Shown here: one piece after another, positions 32,901 to 44,633 of the stretch | How the letters are laid out: each line of letters begins with the position of its first letter | Position numbering within the stretch: position 1 is the first letter of the stretch | Assembly: GCA_963854735.1 (NCBI GenBank) | Contig: OY978106.1 | Span: 310,001 to 374,000 of the forward strand | Length of the DNA stretch: 64,000 nucleotides | Direction: 5' to 3' | Source of the DNA: Marvania coccoides | Taxonomy: Eukaryota > Chlorophyta > Trebouxiophyceae > Chlorellales > Chlorellaceae | Translations under genes and position numbers: made by a program | Notes under the pieces: generated by a model | Told to the model about the DNA's origin: nothing | Seen by the model: only the letters and a program-made list of their open reading frames with translations | Databases searched by the model: none

Positions 32901-35900
32901 GCCGTGTGGCGTGGCGTCCGTCACCGCTGCAGCCGCGCTGCCTGGCGTGCCTGGCGGCATTTTAGTCGGCACAGAAGCTGGCACAGTGTTTGCCTTTTCT
33001 TTGATCCTGGATTTCAGCGGTGCCCGGGTGGCGGTGGCCAAGCTGTGCCGTGGAGCGGCAGCTTTGCCTTCCGGCTGCGCCGTGGCAGCGCTGGCTGTCG
33101 ATTCCGATGGCGGCATGGCGGCCGCAGTGGGCGGTGCCCTCGGAGAAAGCCGCCTCGCGCTGTGGAAACTGCCCGTGTGGAGCAGCAACGCCGCCTCTCG
33201 CAACGGCAGCCCCCCTCCGCACCCCACCGACGCAGCGCTCAGTGCGGTCTCCCCTCCCCACCGAATCCGCCTTCAGGGGGCGGCAGCGGCAACAGTGGGT
33301 TGGCCGAAAGGCCTGGTAGTGCCGTGCGTGGCTGTGGGACGGACAGACGGCACAATTTCCTACTTTGCGCCCACGCGAGACGCCACGGAAGGCTGGCGGC
33401 CAGTGGCGACGGCAGAGGTGGGGCCGTGTGCTGTGGGTTTGAGCCCTGCTGTGCATGCTGTGCATGCGGACTTGGGGGGTGGGCGAGGGGCCATGCTGGC
33501 AGCGGCAGGCGCTCGGCTGCTGTCCCTGTCGGACGCCGTGGAGGTTGGAGGAGAAATGAAGACGATGTCAAGGTGAGAGATATGCGACTTTTATAAGTGT
33601 TTATTAATAATAATTATTAGTATGTAGAGTGGGATTTACGCTGCATGGAAGAAAAGAGCTTTCAGAGTTTCAAATTCATATGGTTTTAAATCCTTTACTT
33701 TAGTTCCCCTTTCTTTTGTGAACAAATATCTCCGCTGATTATTCCAACGTTTTTTTCTTCTTTTAATCAATAAAATTGCAGGCACCTAATGGAGGCGTGC
33801 GGCCCGCTGCCGCAGTACCACCCCTCCCTCCTGCGCGCTCTGCTGCGCGCCGGCTGCCGCGACTCCGCTGCCGCCATTCTCACCGCCCTGGCGGGGTGGC
33901 TGCCGCAGTACCAGCAGTACCAAGAGCACGCCAAGTTCTACCGCCTGTTCCGCACCAACTCTGAAGCAGGCACGGCAGGCGCAGACGCGGCCACGCCGCG
34001 AGCAGCGGAGGTTGAAGCAACGACGCCAAAAGTGGAAGGGGAAGACTACCCTGTTGCGCCGCCGGCCTTCCCCGCCGTCGCCCTCGACAAGTTCATCGAC
34101 CGGGGGCTGGCGGGGCTGGGGGAGCGGCTGGAAGACTGCGAAAAAGAAAGTATCGATACCACCGGCAATGCCTTTTCTCGGGAGGCTTCTTCCGCTGTGA
34201 TGGCGACGGCGGCGTCGGCGACCACCGCGAAGACGCAGTCGTTCCCTGGGCGCGCCATTTCTTCCATGGACTCTGGGCTGATTGATTTTGGCGCGTTCGG
34301 GAGCATGCTCTCCGACTCCGACAGCATTTTTTTCAATCCGCCCTCCATCCAACCGGGAATGACCTCTATGGAGTCTGGCATGGTGGATCTGGCGGCTTTC
34401 GGCATGGAAATGGCGCCACAACCGGCAGAACAATCCACTACCGACCTTTCTTCCCTGGATTCTGGAACGTTAGACCTCGGCGCTTTTGGCATGGATTTCA
34501 TGCCTCCCCCGCCGCCTCCACAGCCCGCACAATCCCAGCCGCTACGCGCCGCACCCGCCGGTGCTGCCTCCTCCTCCAGCATCGCTGGAATGAGGCCAGC
34601 AGGCGGCGCCAGCGGCGCATTGCTGCTGGAGCCGCCTCGGCAGGCGCAGGTGCCTCCAGCCGCGCTGAGGCTGCTCCCCACCTCCCAGCTGCTGGCGCTC
34701 CAGCAGGCGGCGGGGCTGGCTCCCACAAAGTCCTCCAGCGACGATGAGGACGACGCTTCCGCCTTGTTCTCCCACCGCAACACCAGCGTGCTGTTTTTAC
34801 AGCAGCAGCGGCAGCGGCGGCCGTCAGAGGGGCTCATGGCGGGGCTGCTGTGCCGCCGCCCCACCGAGCCGTACCCTGGGCTGACCCTGGAAGAAACCCA
34901 CGAGGTGGTAGCTTTGGCTTCTTTCTTTTCCGAGGCCGCTGCATTTGGAGCGACGGTGCCGGTGGATGAGTCAGGCGCGCGCTTTCTTTCTTCCGTCACC
35001 CTGGCGGCGGCGCGGCCGCTGGAGCTGGGGGAGGCATCTTTTGCGGCGCTGGCTGCAGAGGAGGACTCTATGGGCTTGGGCAGCCGCATTGACTCCGCTT
35101 TTCGAATGCAGTCTTCTAGCATGAGTTTAATGGGCAGCATGGAGCGAGAGGCGTCGTCCTCCGGGCACATGCTGGGGCTCTCCATGTCCCGCGGCAGCAG
35201 CGCAGGGCTGGCTCGCGACGACAGCGCCGTTTCACTGGCGATGAAAAAGAGTCGGAGCGTGAGAAACGCAGCGGGGGTGGAGTACACGCTGCCGCCCTCC
35301 ATGGCGAGCTTCGCCTCGCTGGGGGGCAACAGCAACGCGGAGGAGGAGGAGCGGGAGGCTGGCAGCCCCGAAGAAGACTCGAATTTGGCGAAGCGATGGG
35401 GGTTGGCAGCGGGGCTGCCGCTGAGCGCGCTGCTGTGGGCGCAGCTGTCTAGCTGCCCTGAGGCGCTGCTGCAGCATGCCGCGGAGCGGATCCGTGTGAG
35501 GGACGTGGAGGTGGAGGCGGCGGCGGCGGCCTGGACGGCCTCTCAGGGCGGCGGAGACAACGGCGGCAGCATTGGCGGTAGAAACAAGCCAGAAGGAGCG
35601 TTTTGGGGGTCTGGGCAGCGGCAGGGCAGCAGCATGAGTGGAGAGGGGGTGACCTGGCCCATGCTGCGCATGATGGGTGCTGGATTTTGGCTGCGGGATA
35701 AAGAGCTCCTTTCTTCCACAGCTGAGGGGCTGGCCAAGGCGCGGTTCGCCGCGCGGCGCAACCCGGACGACGCTGCGTTGTTGTACATTGCGCTGGGAAA
35801 GAAAGTCATACTGCAGGGGCTGTACCGCATGACGCAGCACGCGCGCCAGGCAGACTTTCTCACTCGCGACTTCACGCAGGAGCGCCACCAGCAGGCGGCC

Positions 35901-38900
35901 TGCAAGAACGCGTTCGTGCTGCTGGGTGCCCACCGCCACGAGCTGGCAGCTGCTTTCTTCCTCTTAGGCGAGTTTTTTGCCACCAGCGTAATTCCCCCCC
36001 CCCCTTGATACTACTAAGCCGTCCCCCCCCCCCCTCTTTCTTATTAGCCTAGCACTTAATAAATATGGAAGTCAATACTGATTTTAAGTATACCGTTCTT
36101 TCTTTATTTTTAACTGCAGGGGGCAGCACTGCTGACGCGCTTAGTGTCTGCATCAAGGAACTCGGTGACGTCCAGCTGGCCCTCTTCATCGCTCGCCTGG
36201 TGCAGGGCCCAGGCGGCGAGGCCGAGCGCTCCATCGTCTCGCGCCACATCCTCCCCGCCGTTGCCGCCGCCTCCCCCGCTGGAAAACGTTGGGGAGGGGC
36301 GATGGCTGAATGGCTGCTCGGCGCCAAGGGAAAGTGCCTAGCCTCGCTGTTGCAGACGCCTGACAGCAGCAATACGGTGGCTGGGGTGGACACCGTGGCC
36401 AGAGACCCGCCAGACAGCATCATCCAGCTGTTTTACGCCCTGGACGTGCTGTGCAAAGCGAAGCTCGGTGGCGGCAGCGGCGGGTCTTCAGCGGCGGCGG
36501 CGGCGGCGGCGGCGGTTCGCTGCGCTGTGCGGTCGTTGGACGAGGATCAATTGCAGCAGGGTTTGAACTCGGCTAGGGACGTGCTGCGCGCGCTGAGCGT
36601 GTCAGTATCCGAGGCCCTGCAGGGAGCGGGTCTGCCGGTTTTAGCGCTGCAAGCAGAGGCCGTGGCCGCAAGCAGCGGCGCCGCCGCAGACACCGTGGAC
36701 CCCATTCGCGCCGCCTGGGCCGCCGCGGCGGCGCTGCTGCCGCAGCCGCCAGGCGCACAAGGCCCCGCCGGCAGCGGCAGCGCTGCAGATCGCCAGCTAT
36801 CAGCGTTGAACGTGTCTGGCGTGGATCTCGACAAGTTTGAGGCGCAGCGCCGGCTGCACCGCCTGCAAGCAGCGGTGGAGCTGGGCGATGGCGGCGGTTT
36901 AACGCACAACAACAGCAGCAGCGGAACTTCAATGACTGGCCTTTCTTCCATTACGTCACCTTCCCACCAGGCCAGCCCCAGCAGCGGGCTGTTCCGTCAC
37001 AGTTCGCTGGACAACTACAGCGCGCGGACGACGTACGGCAGCCTTGTACCGCCCAATTCAGCGTACAATCGCCCGGCCTCTCTGGATGGCCACACCCCGG
37101 CCAGGTGGCACCGCGGGGGCGGCCACCACCACCACCACCACCACCAACACCACCACGTAGGTTCATTTGTGCTTTAGGAAAAGAAAAGGAAAACTTTCAG
37201 CCTTTCTGCTGCATTTAAACGACATCTCTTGAATTTTTTCTCTCTCTACTGTTAGTGCTCCAGTACAGCATGCTCCACGCTTATATTTTACCTCAAACTC
37301 CAAATATCAACTGTATCAATTTAAAATATCATAAAAAAACCCTTTTTCTTTCGGCTTTGTGCTGCAGGGCACCAAGGGCCGCGCCCAGCGCTCCCCGGGT
37401 GGCCCCCTCGCCCCCGCCACCCTGGTGTTCAGCGTCGACTCCGACTCGCTGCTAGACGTCGCCTGCTGCCCGCTGATGGCGCCCGCGGTGGGCGGCCGCC
37501 CCATCGTCGCCGCCACCTCACGCCACGGTCTCCTCGAGTTCGCCGCCCAAGCGCCGCCCCCCACGGACGCCCCCGCTGACGAAGGTTCAGAAGGCAGTGA
37601 CTACGAGGAGGAGCGCGACGCGTACGACGAGGGCGGCGACGGCCAACAGGGGTTGTTAGGGACGCCTCAAAAGGACCGAAACTACTTTCAGGGGGGGCAC
37701 CCTTCCCCCAAACTCGCCCCCTCCTCCAGCATGTTTTCGCGGTTCCTCTCCCAGATCTTCGACCAGACCTCGTGGCTGCTGGACCCTCTGGAAAGGGCAG
37801 CGTCTGAGGGGGACTTGGGGTTGGCGGCAGCATCAGCTATGACCGGGGTCGCCGGTGGGGCTGGGATGGTGTCTCCAATACCCTCGTCAATCACACCACC
37901 TTCTCCTCGCGCGTCAGCCGACCACTCCCGCGCTGCGCTGCTGCTGCCCAGCGAAACAAAGTCTCGGGCGCTGGCAGCGCACCCCACGCGGCAGCTCTTC
38001 CTCAGCGGGTGCGAGACCACAGGGCGCATCCACCTCTGGCAGTTTGGGGGCCCACGGCCCAGCACAGCCTTCACCCCTGTGGCCTCTGCGGACCTGCCGG
38101 CAACGGCAGAGAGCGGAATGCTGTCTTTTTCCTTTGGAGGGGGCGCGCGGGGCGTGCCGCGGTCCACCTCGGTGGTGGGTAGGCTGGGGCATTGGGGCGG
38201 CGCCGCGGGACTGGCGTTCAGCTCCACTGGCGAGAGGTTCGCGGCGGTGGGCGACGGAGGGGTTGTGGCCATTTGGAGGCTGGGGGGAGGGGTCAACCGG
38301 CTCACGGACGTGGACGGCGCGGTGTGCGCAGAGTGGTGGAACCACGTGAGTTTATATATCCCTTTAGAACAGAGTTTAACAATTATTTAAGCACATTTTT
38401 TCCTCCGTATGTTCTCGTCATTTGAGGGGCAGATTTTTTACGTTATTTATATCTCCCACCTCGCACTCATCGCATTTCCTGCTTTTTCTTTTTTTATTCT
38501 GCAGTGCCTGAGCAAGCAGGGCCGCGCTGTGGTTTACGTCGGCGGCGGCGGCAGCGTCGTGGCAGTGGGCGGCAAGTGCTCCCTGGGCAACATCTCCCTG
38601 TGGGACGCCGCCTCCCCGCCCGCCGACGCCTGCGTGGGCCGTCTCAAGCAGCATGCAGCCACGGTCAACGCGCTGTGCACGCTGCCAGGTGGGTGGCTCT
38701 TGGCCGCAGCAGACGCAGCAGGCGCGCTGTCGCTGTCCGACGTGCGCATGCTGGGAGGCAGTGCAGGCGGGGCGCGTACGCTGTGGAGCGTGCGGGCCTC
38801 TAAAGGGGCGGTGGAGGCCATGGCAATGCTGCCGCCAGCTGTCGCTGACCGTCCCAGAGCGCTGGCTTTAGGGGCCGCTACAGGAGGCGTGGGTTCTCTT

Positions 38901-39149
38901 GTAACAGGGGGTGCTGACGGCATGGTGCGGGTGTGGGAGGCTTCTTCAGGGAAGCTGATTCAATCGCTGGAGGGCACGCAAACGCAGCCAGCCAAGGGCG
39001 GAAGCAGGCTTCTGGCGCTGGGCGGAGGGCTGGCGGCCAAGGGAGTGACGGGGCTGGCCGTGTGCGAGGAAGGTGTGGTGAGCTGCGGCAAGGACGGCAC
39101 CGTGCGGTTGTTTCCGATGACCAGAAAGACTGGCGGCGGCGGGTACTAA
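29986..39149 (+). CDS. DmX/Rabconnectin-3-alpha/Rav1-like WD protein
   Basis: Seven exons: 29986-30147, 30247-31734, 31912-33572, 33782-35967, 36120-37156, 37368-38345 and 38505-39149, giving 2718 residues. The N-terminal half holds degenerate WD repeats with Ser/Pro-rich inserts. The centre has the RAVE/Rav1 helical block: LMEACGPLPQYHP, MLRMMGAGFWL, DDAALLYIALGKK, ACKNAFVLLG, AAAFFLLGG and ELGDVQLALFIARLVQG. A C-terminal WD set (starting near GAAGLAFSSTGERF) makes it DmX-like rather than yeast-Rav1-like. These proteins assemble and acidify via the V-ATPase. The donor of intron 4 is GC (TTAG|GCGAGT, 35968); its intron contains two pure C runs. Between the N-terminal part and the conserved block is a motif repeated three times (see findings). 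An Ala9 run and a His-rich stretch lie near 36.5 and 37.1 kb. The start Met is uncertain. Confidence 0.88.
35994..36034 (+). repeat. Two poly-C runs inside a DmX-like intron
   Basis: C11 at 35994-36004 and C12 at 36023-36034 lie in the short (152-base) GC-AG intron 4. They may serve as unusual polypyrimidine tracts, although a T-rich tract lies nearer the acceptor. Confidence 0.75.
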
Positions 39150-39341
39150 TTTGATTTGAATTAAATTAACACATGTATTTTGTGCTGTGCTGTTTGTATT
39201 ACTTATTTTAACAATTCTCGTTGAGCACCCGCGGCAAAAGCTTGGGGAACCCACGTGTTTGTATTACTTAATCATCACTTATTGGAAAAACGAGTGTAAG
39301 CTGATAGATTGCATTGCATTGCTTGTTCGTTGAAGGGATTA

Positions 39342-40691
39342 TCAACTGGACAGAGCCGCCCCCAGAATTTGCATCCTCAGCACCTCGAACAGCCCAGGCT
39401 GCACGCGGTGCAGGCAGCGTAGCGCAGCCCGCACCCTCAGCTTCACCTCCTCCTCCAGCCGGGCAAACAACTGCGCAAGGTCATGCTCCGAGTCCTTGCG
39501 CCTCCACACCGCAAACAGCGCCTTTTCGAGCCCAGGGCAAGGCGTCGGGAGAAGGGTCCAATCGCGAAAGCCAGCCGCAGCCAGCAGCGGAAAGTTCATG
39601 GGCCCCCGCCAGGTATGAGAGAAGATTAGCTTGGAGGCGGGCGACTTCATCTCTCCCCCCGCCTCCATCAAAACGTTGACGACCTCCCTGTGTCCATTGG
39701 CCGCTGCTTGAAACAGCGGGCTTCCCACCATTTCGCCGCCTGCTGCGTTGACGTCTGCCTGGCATTCGATGAGAATTTTCACCGCAGGAGCGTATCCTAA
39801 GGAAGCAGCGAACGTTAAAGGGGTGGATCCTCTGTTAGTTTTTATGTTAATGTCGATTTTCTTCTCCGTCGTGTGCTTTGCCAATAGCGCCACCACTTCA
39901 ATATGCTTCTGAAGAATAGCCAAATGAAGCGCCGTATAACCAAAAAATTTGGCGCCTGCATCCGCTCCCCTGCAAAGCAGCAGCGTCGCAGCATCGGCCT
40001 GGCCGGATTCAGCAGCGTGGTGCAGCGCCGACTTTCCTTGGTCAGGAGCGTCGTTCACGTCCACGCCGGCCGCCAAAAGAAGCTCCATGATCTGAATGTG
40101 TCCCCTTTGCGTGGCAAGATCTAATGGAGTTTGGTATTCATCTTCGAAAAAACAATACCCAGCAGCAGCGCCGTGTTGCAGCAAAATGGCAGCACATTCG
40201 TGCTTACCCCAAAGAGCAGCCGTGTGCAGGGGCGACAAGCCGTCTTGTCCTCTGAAGCCATCCACGTTGGCGCCCCGCTCCAGCAGCAGCTGCACCACAG
40301 CGGTGCACCCATGCTGAGCAGCAGCCTCTAGAGCCGTTCCGTCGAAATCTTCGTCAACCTCCACTTTTCCAGAGTCTAAGAGACGATCCACGCATTCCAC
40401 GGCGCCGGCAGCAGCGGCTAACTGAAAAGGACCGCGGAAATATGTAGAATTGCATACGCACTCTGCGCCGAGAGATAACAGGCAGTCTAGAACCTCAACG
40501 TGGTTACCCTCCGCGGCGCAATGCAGCGCTGTCTTGCCGGTGACGGGATCGTTAGCGTTGATGTTTATGTCGAGACTGCCAATGAGAGCTTGCACAGCCG
40601 CCAGGTCCCCGTCGTGTGCTGCAGCGTGGAAGCTGGGGGAAAACATGCTCCCAAGGGATGCGGCTGTTGGTAGGAACCCCGTGCGAACCAA
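39342..40691 (-). CDS. Ankyrin-repeat protein
   Basis: A single exon of 449 residues. From about residue 18 to 345 it is a run of roughly nine ankyrin repeats with clear GxTALHxAA / VVxLLLxxGA signatures (GKTALHCAAEGNHVEVLDCLL; GLSPLHTAALWGKHECAAILL; GKSALHHAAESGQADAATLLL; GYTALHLAILQKHIEVVALL). The last hundred residues are a separate helical, charged segment (DLAQLFARLEEEVKLRVRAAL) that I cannot assign. Ankyrin stacks bind other proteins; the partner is unknown. There is no signal peptide or membrane segment. It lies tail-to-tail with the DmX-like gene (192 bases). Confidence 0.85.
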   Translation of the reverse strand: MVRTGFLPTAASLGSMFSPSFHAAAHDGDLAAVQALIGSLDININANDPVTGKTALHCAAEGNHVEVLDCLLSLGAECVCNSTYFRGPFQLAAAAGAVECVDRLLDSGKVEVDEDFDGTALEAAAQHGCTAVVQLLLERGANVDGFRGQDGLSPLHTAALWGKHECAAILLQHGAAAGYCFFEDEYQTPLDLATQRGHIQIMELLLAAGVDVNDAPDQGKSALHHAAESGQADAATLLLCRGADAGAKFFGYTALHLAILQKHIEVVALLAKHTTEKKIDINIKTNRGSTPLTFAASLGYAPAVKILIECQADVNAAGGEMVGSPLFQAAANGHREVVNVLMEAGGEMKSPASKLIFSHTWRGPMNFPLLAAAGFRDWTLLPTPCPGLEKALFAVWRRKDSEHDLAQLFARLEEEVKLRVRAALRCLHRVQPGLFEVLRMQILGAALSS

Positions 40692-41805
40692 TGATATCCT
40701 CCGTTGACCAGTGGCCTTAGAAACTGAGGCGGAAGGTGCAGAAGGGTAGGCAGGACTGGGGGCTTGCAGTGGGCCTCTTCAACAAAAAAAACTACATATG
40801 CAAGTAAAAGCGTAATGAGTTAGCGCTGGTATTTTTCCTGGCGTCGAGATCCGTTGGTTGGCATTATGCTGACCTTAGCTGCTCGCTTGGCAAGGAATCA
40901 AAAGGGTTCGATGAATGAAATCTATTAAAATCTATTAAAAATACTTTTTCAATTTCACTCAAAATCTGTTAAGATTTTGGTCTACGGAATGATGAGCAAG
41001 AGACGAAAAAAACCCAGAAATTTTATTCGTATATAATTTTTTTTCGATAGATAAGCCAGCCAGGGGGGGGTGTTGAAATTAGCTCCGCACACAAAACCTC
41101 AAGTATGGCTTGGCCATCTCTCAACCCCTTGACTTGGGAGGGCGCCTCTTTGGCCAGCACATCTCACGGTACCACCATCTTCACGCATCTGAGGAGATGC
41201 CGGGCAAGCTGTGAATCTGTCGCCCAGGCGCGGGCAATGCGGTTGGGGTTTTCAAAAAGGATTTCATTACGTATATCATGACATTCAAGTTGCTTACCGG
41301 CTGTGACCTCGGTCATAAAGAAATATACTCGGTGTGGCGTAAAATTCATGTTGTAACGGCCAATTACAATTACAATAAGGATATTGCGCTAGACGGCGCC
41401 TGGCCCCAGTTTACGAATTATATTAAGCATATTTAAAACAGTGATACGAAATTTCCTGGGTAGCTCGGGGGGAGAGGGGGGGGGGGGGGGGGGCTCCGAG
41501 TAGTTTAAAGAAGAAAACAATAGTTTTTATCACCCCGCTTCGTGAGAAGTGACAGAGCAGCGCACCAAGGCAATTGGCAACAACTGTTGGTACTGAGCTG
41601 CGCTCTCTACCTTGTTGTCGGTATCTTTCCTCCGATTTGCATAGCTGCCAGCTCTCCCCACCCCCGCTGGAGGGCAAATAAGGAAATGTGCCCTGCCTGC
41701 TGTGGGCGGCGGCAGAGGCATCCAAGAATAAAAGGGCATGCAAGCAGACCTTGATCAAATTTTATTATTTATTTAAAATTATACAAGTAATCTATTCCGA
41801 CAAAG
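40692..41805. other. Intergenic region with hairpin and G tract
   Basis: About 1.1 kb between the divergent starts of the ankyrin gene and MTR3. It holds a direct repeat of TCTATTAAAA (40921-40940), an 8-bp inverted repeat with a 4-base loop (CAAAATCT/AGATTTTG, 40960-40979) and a G18 run (listed separately). No coding-like frame is evident. Confidence 0.45.
41476..41493 (+). repeat. G18 homopolymer
   Basis: Eighteen consecutive G, preceded by further G-rich sequence (GGGGGGAGA). It may fold as a G-quadruplex and is a likely place for sequencing length error. Confidence 0.85.
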
Positions 41806-42673
41806 ATGGAATCGTCGTCTCACCGCGCCACAGAAAAGCTTCCTGAAAATCTATTCATCGGAGGCAAGCGGCTGGATGGACGAGCTCTGGAAGAGTTCCG
41901 AAGAGTTTGTAAGTACCCTGATCTCAATTTAACCAATTCCAATCACCCCAAATCCTCTTTTCGCCTCTCACCTCTTTTTTTATTTTAAAATTTCAGTCTT
42001 GAAAACCGGCGTGATCAGCCGGGCCTCCGGCTCCGCCTACATCGAGTTCGGGAGCACCAAGGTCATGGTGGGCGTGTATGGTCCGCGTCAGAGCGAGCGC
42101 CGTGAGTCTTACCGAGAGAGCGGCCGCATCGCCGTCGACGCCAAGCTCGCCTCCTTCGCCACCCGCCAGCGCGGCAGCTTCTACCAAACCCCGGAGGAGC
42201 GCGAGCTTTCCACCGTGGTCCAAACCGCGCTGGAAAGCGTCGTCGACCTCGATTCCTTTCCTAAAACCGTCCTCGACGTGTACTGCACAATTTTGGAGGC
42301 AGGGGGCGGGGAGGCCGCCGCAGCGACCACCGCGGCGGCACTGGCTGTGGCGGACGCGGGCGTGGAGATGCGGGACGTGGTGACGTCGTGCAGCGTGGCG
42401 AAAGTGAAGGGCAATATGGTGTTGGATCCATCCGCTAAGGAAGAAAGCAGACAAGAGGCAGGAGCGACCGTGGCGGCGGCAGGAGCGAGCGGGGAAGTGG
42501 CGCAGGTGGTGGTGACCGGGCGGTGGAGCGATGTGGAGTTGAAAGAGGCGCTTGAGTTGTGTTTGGGGGGGTGCGTGCAGTTGGACTGCGCAGCGAGGCA
42601 GAGCTTGAAAGAGGGGGCGGAGAGGGCGAGAGAGGAGCGAATGAGGCTGGAAACGGAGCTAGCGAGCTATTGA
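41806..42673 (+). CDS. MTR3: Exosome core subunit MTR3 (RNase PH family)
   Basis: Two exons, 41806-41908 and 41997-42673, give 259 residues. RNase PH-like features run from GGKRLDGRALEEFRRVFLKTG through SGSAYIEFGSTKVMVGVYGPRQ, DLDSFPKTVLDVYCTILE and MRDVVTSCSVAKVKGNMVLDPS. The FLKTGVISRASGSAYIE layout is that of EXOSC6/MTR3 rather than RRP41. In eukaryotes this subunit is part of the inactive six-member ring of the RNA exosome and guides 3'-to-5' RNA decay by attached nucleases. A charged C-terminal helix replaces the usual short tail. The intron is GT-AG. Confidence 0.88.
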
Positions 42674-43304
42674 AACGAGAAAGAATGAGGTTTACTGGAT
42701 GATTGTGAACTAAATTTTAAATTGTAATGACAACCGAAGGCTTTGCGGCTGGGTGGTGCTAATCCCAGCAGCTGTAGTAGATTTTGTCCCCTCGGAAAGA
42801 GACGTTTCGAAGAACTCCATTACGTGAGATCGCCTCACGTCCAGACGCAGCACAGGAAGGCAGTCTGCAATGACTGACCAAATGACGCGCTCGCTGGGCC
42901 TACGTACGGAGAAACGAGCACCCAAATACTCAGATAATAGAAGCGTACTTAGAAACAACAAGGAATGATGTGCTGGAGACGAGGGAGTTCTTTTGGAGTT
43001 CAGCGATCTCAAAGTAAAAAACAGCCGAGAAGGCAGCACAGCGCTTCGAAACGAAACAGCACAACAACTACAAAACCAAACATTAATCAGATTTCGGAAT
43101 GAAGCCCTTTATGCCTGGTTTCAAGGAGCAACCCATTTTATTTTTAATTTGGGCTCATGCATTTTTTGGGGACCGCCAATGCAGCTCCTGCTCTTATTTT
43201 ATAATTGGCACATTAACCAGAGCTTGTTGCATTTATCCCCGTCTACAAAGACAAGTTCTTTTCGTGTTTTTTGTTTTTGTTTTTGCATCCCAAAAATCGC
43301 TGTG
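42674..43304. other. Intergenic spacer upstream of the MAPR gene
   Basis: About 630 bases between MTR3 and the MAPR gene, same strand. Includes a T-rich stretch directly before the start at 43305. No gene-like content is seen. Confidence 0.35.
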
Positions 43305-44322
43305 ATGGTCGAGGCTGCTGCCGTAGTGATCGCGCTTGCGATCTCCGTCCTAGCCTGGCTGGTGACTGTCACATTGCGATCGATCTTTGGCTCGCCAGGC
43401 AAGCCCAAGAAATATCAGCCGAGAAATGTGGGCGACATCACCTCTGAGGAGCTGTCAAAGTGCAATGGCCTGGACCCCAGGAGACCCATTTTGGTTGCCT
43501 TGCGTGGCAAGGTCTATGATGTCTCCGAAGCGCGGAATTTTTACGGCCCTGGCGGAGGCTACCACGTCTATGCCGGCAGGGAGGCTGCTCGGGCGCTGGG
43601 AAAGATGGCCATTGCCGCAGATGAGTGCACTTCCAAGGTGGATGATCTCACCCCCAAGGAAATGGCCACCCTGGAGCAGTGGGAGGCCAAGTTTGCTGCC
43701 AAGTATAGCGTTGTGGGTCGGGTGAGAAGAAAAGGTCGCAGTTCAACCCAATTTGCATAATATTTTTCCAATATTTTTGGACACTCTACACCAGTACACA
43801 TTATGTATCACATTGCTCATGCTTAAAAATATTTTTCGGTTCAATCCCCCTTCATGCAATGGAAATCTGAAAAAAAAAATATCGCTTTGCGTTAACATTT
43901 TTCATCGATTTTTCTCAGGTGACCGCGCCAAAGGAGTTAACGCTGAAACAGCTGGCAGCGTATGACGGCACAGACCCTTCTAAGCCCATGTACCTGGCTG
44001 TGCGAGGCGTTATTTTTGACGTGACCTCGGGTCAAGCTTACTACGGCCCATCAGGGTCATATCCATTCGCAGGCAAGGAGTGCGCCAGGGCGCTGGCCAA
44101 AATCTCCACAGAGCTGTCAGGTGAGTGTCGTGCTCAGCTCGATTGTAAAATTGCGACCGTTTTCCCCATCGCGACAGCCGCTTCTTATTCTTAAATTAAT
44201 TTCTTGAGAGCGCAGACTGCAACGACAACCTGGAAGGGTGCACGCTGACGGAGATGGACGCGCTGCGCGACTGGGAGGGTCTCTTTCACACGAAATATTC
44301 AGTGGTTGGACGAATAGTTTGA
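43305..44322 (+). CDS. Membrane protein with two tandem MAPR (cytochrome b5-like) domains
   Basis: Exons 43305-43721, 43919-44120 and 44216-44322 give 241 residues. Residues 4-27 are a membrane anchor (VVIALAISVLAWLVTV). Two membrane-associated progesterone receptor (MAPR) type heme/sterol-binding domains follow. The first (about 45-138) has LVALRGKVYDVSEA, YGPGGGYHVYAGREAARAL and LEQWEAKFAAKYSVVG. The second (about 142-241) repeats each element: LAVRGVIFDVTSG, YYGPSGSYPFAGKECARAL and LRDWEGLFHTKYSVVG. MAPR proteins bind heme through Tyr and support P450s and sterol metabolism. The usual form has one domain, so this is an internal duplication; the junction between the two copies is the first intron. 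All introns are GT-AG. Confidence 0.88.
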
Positions 44323-44633
44323 AGAGATGGAGAAGGTTTTTGCTGGCTTACAAGAGTGTGACATATCAAATTCCCTGTGCGTTTTTTTTAATATTTTTAT
44401 TTCGCTCCATTGGAAGCTTATGCTCTGTGTGTGTGTGTGTTGGGGGTGGGGTGGGGGGTGAGACAATGCATATGCAGTTAGTTTTGTCTTCTGACGTTGT
44501 TGCCAGGGATGCAGGTTTGGTATTAAAATGCAAGCCTTGATGCAATGCATTTCGGATAAATGCAGTTTTGATAATAAATGCAGGTTCTGATAAAAATGCA
44601 CTCGGTAATAATAAAAATGTTTTTTTTTCTCTC
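44323..44633. other. Convergent spacer with a GT microsatellite
   Basis: A 311-base spacer between the MAPR gene (+) and a coiled-coil gene (-), with a (TG)n run near 44425-44440 followed by a G-rich stretch. No gene seen. Confidence 0.45.
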
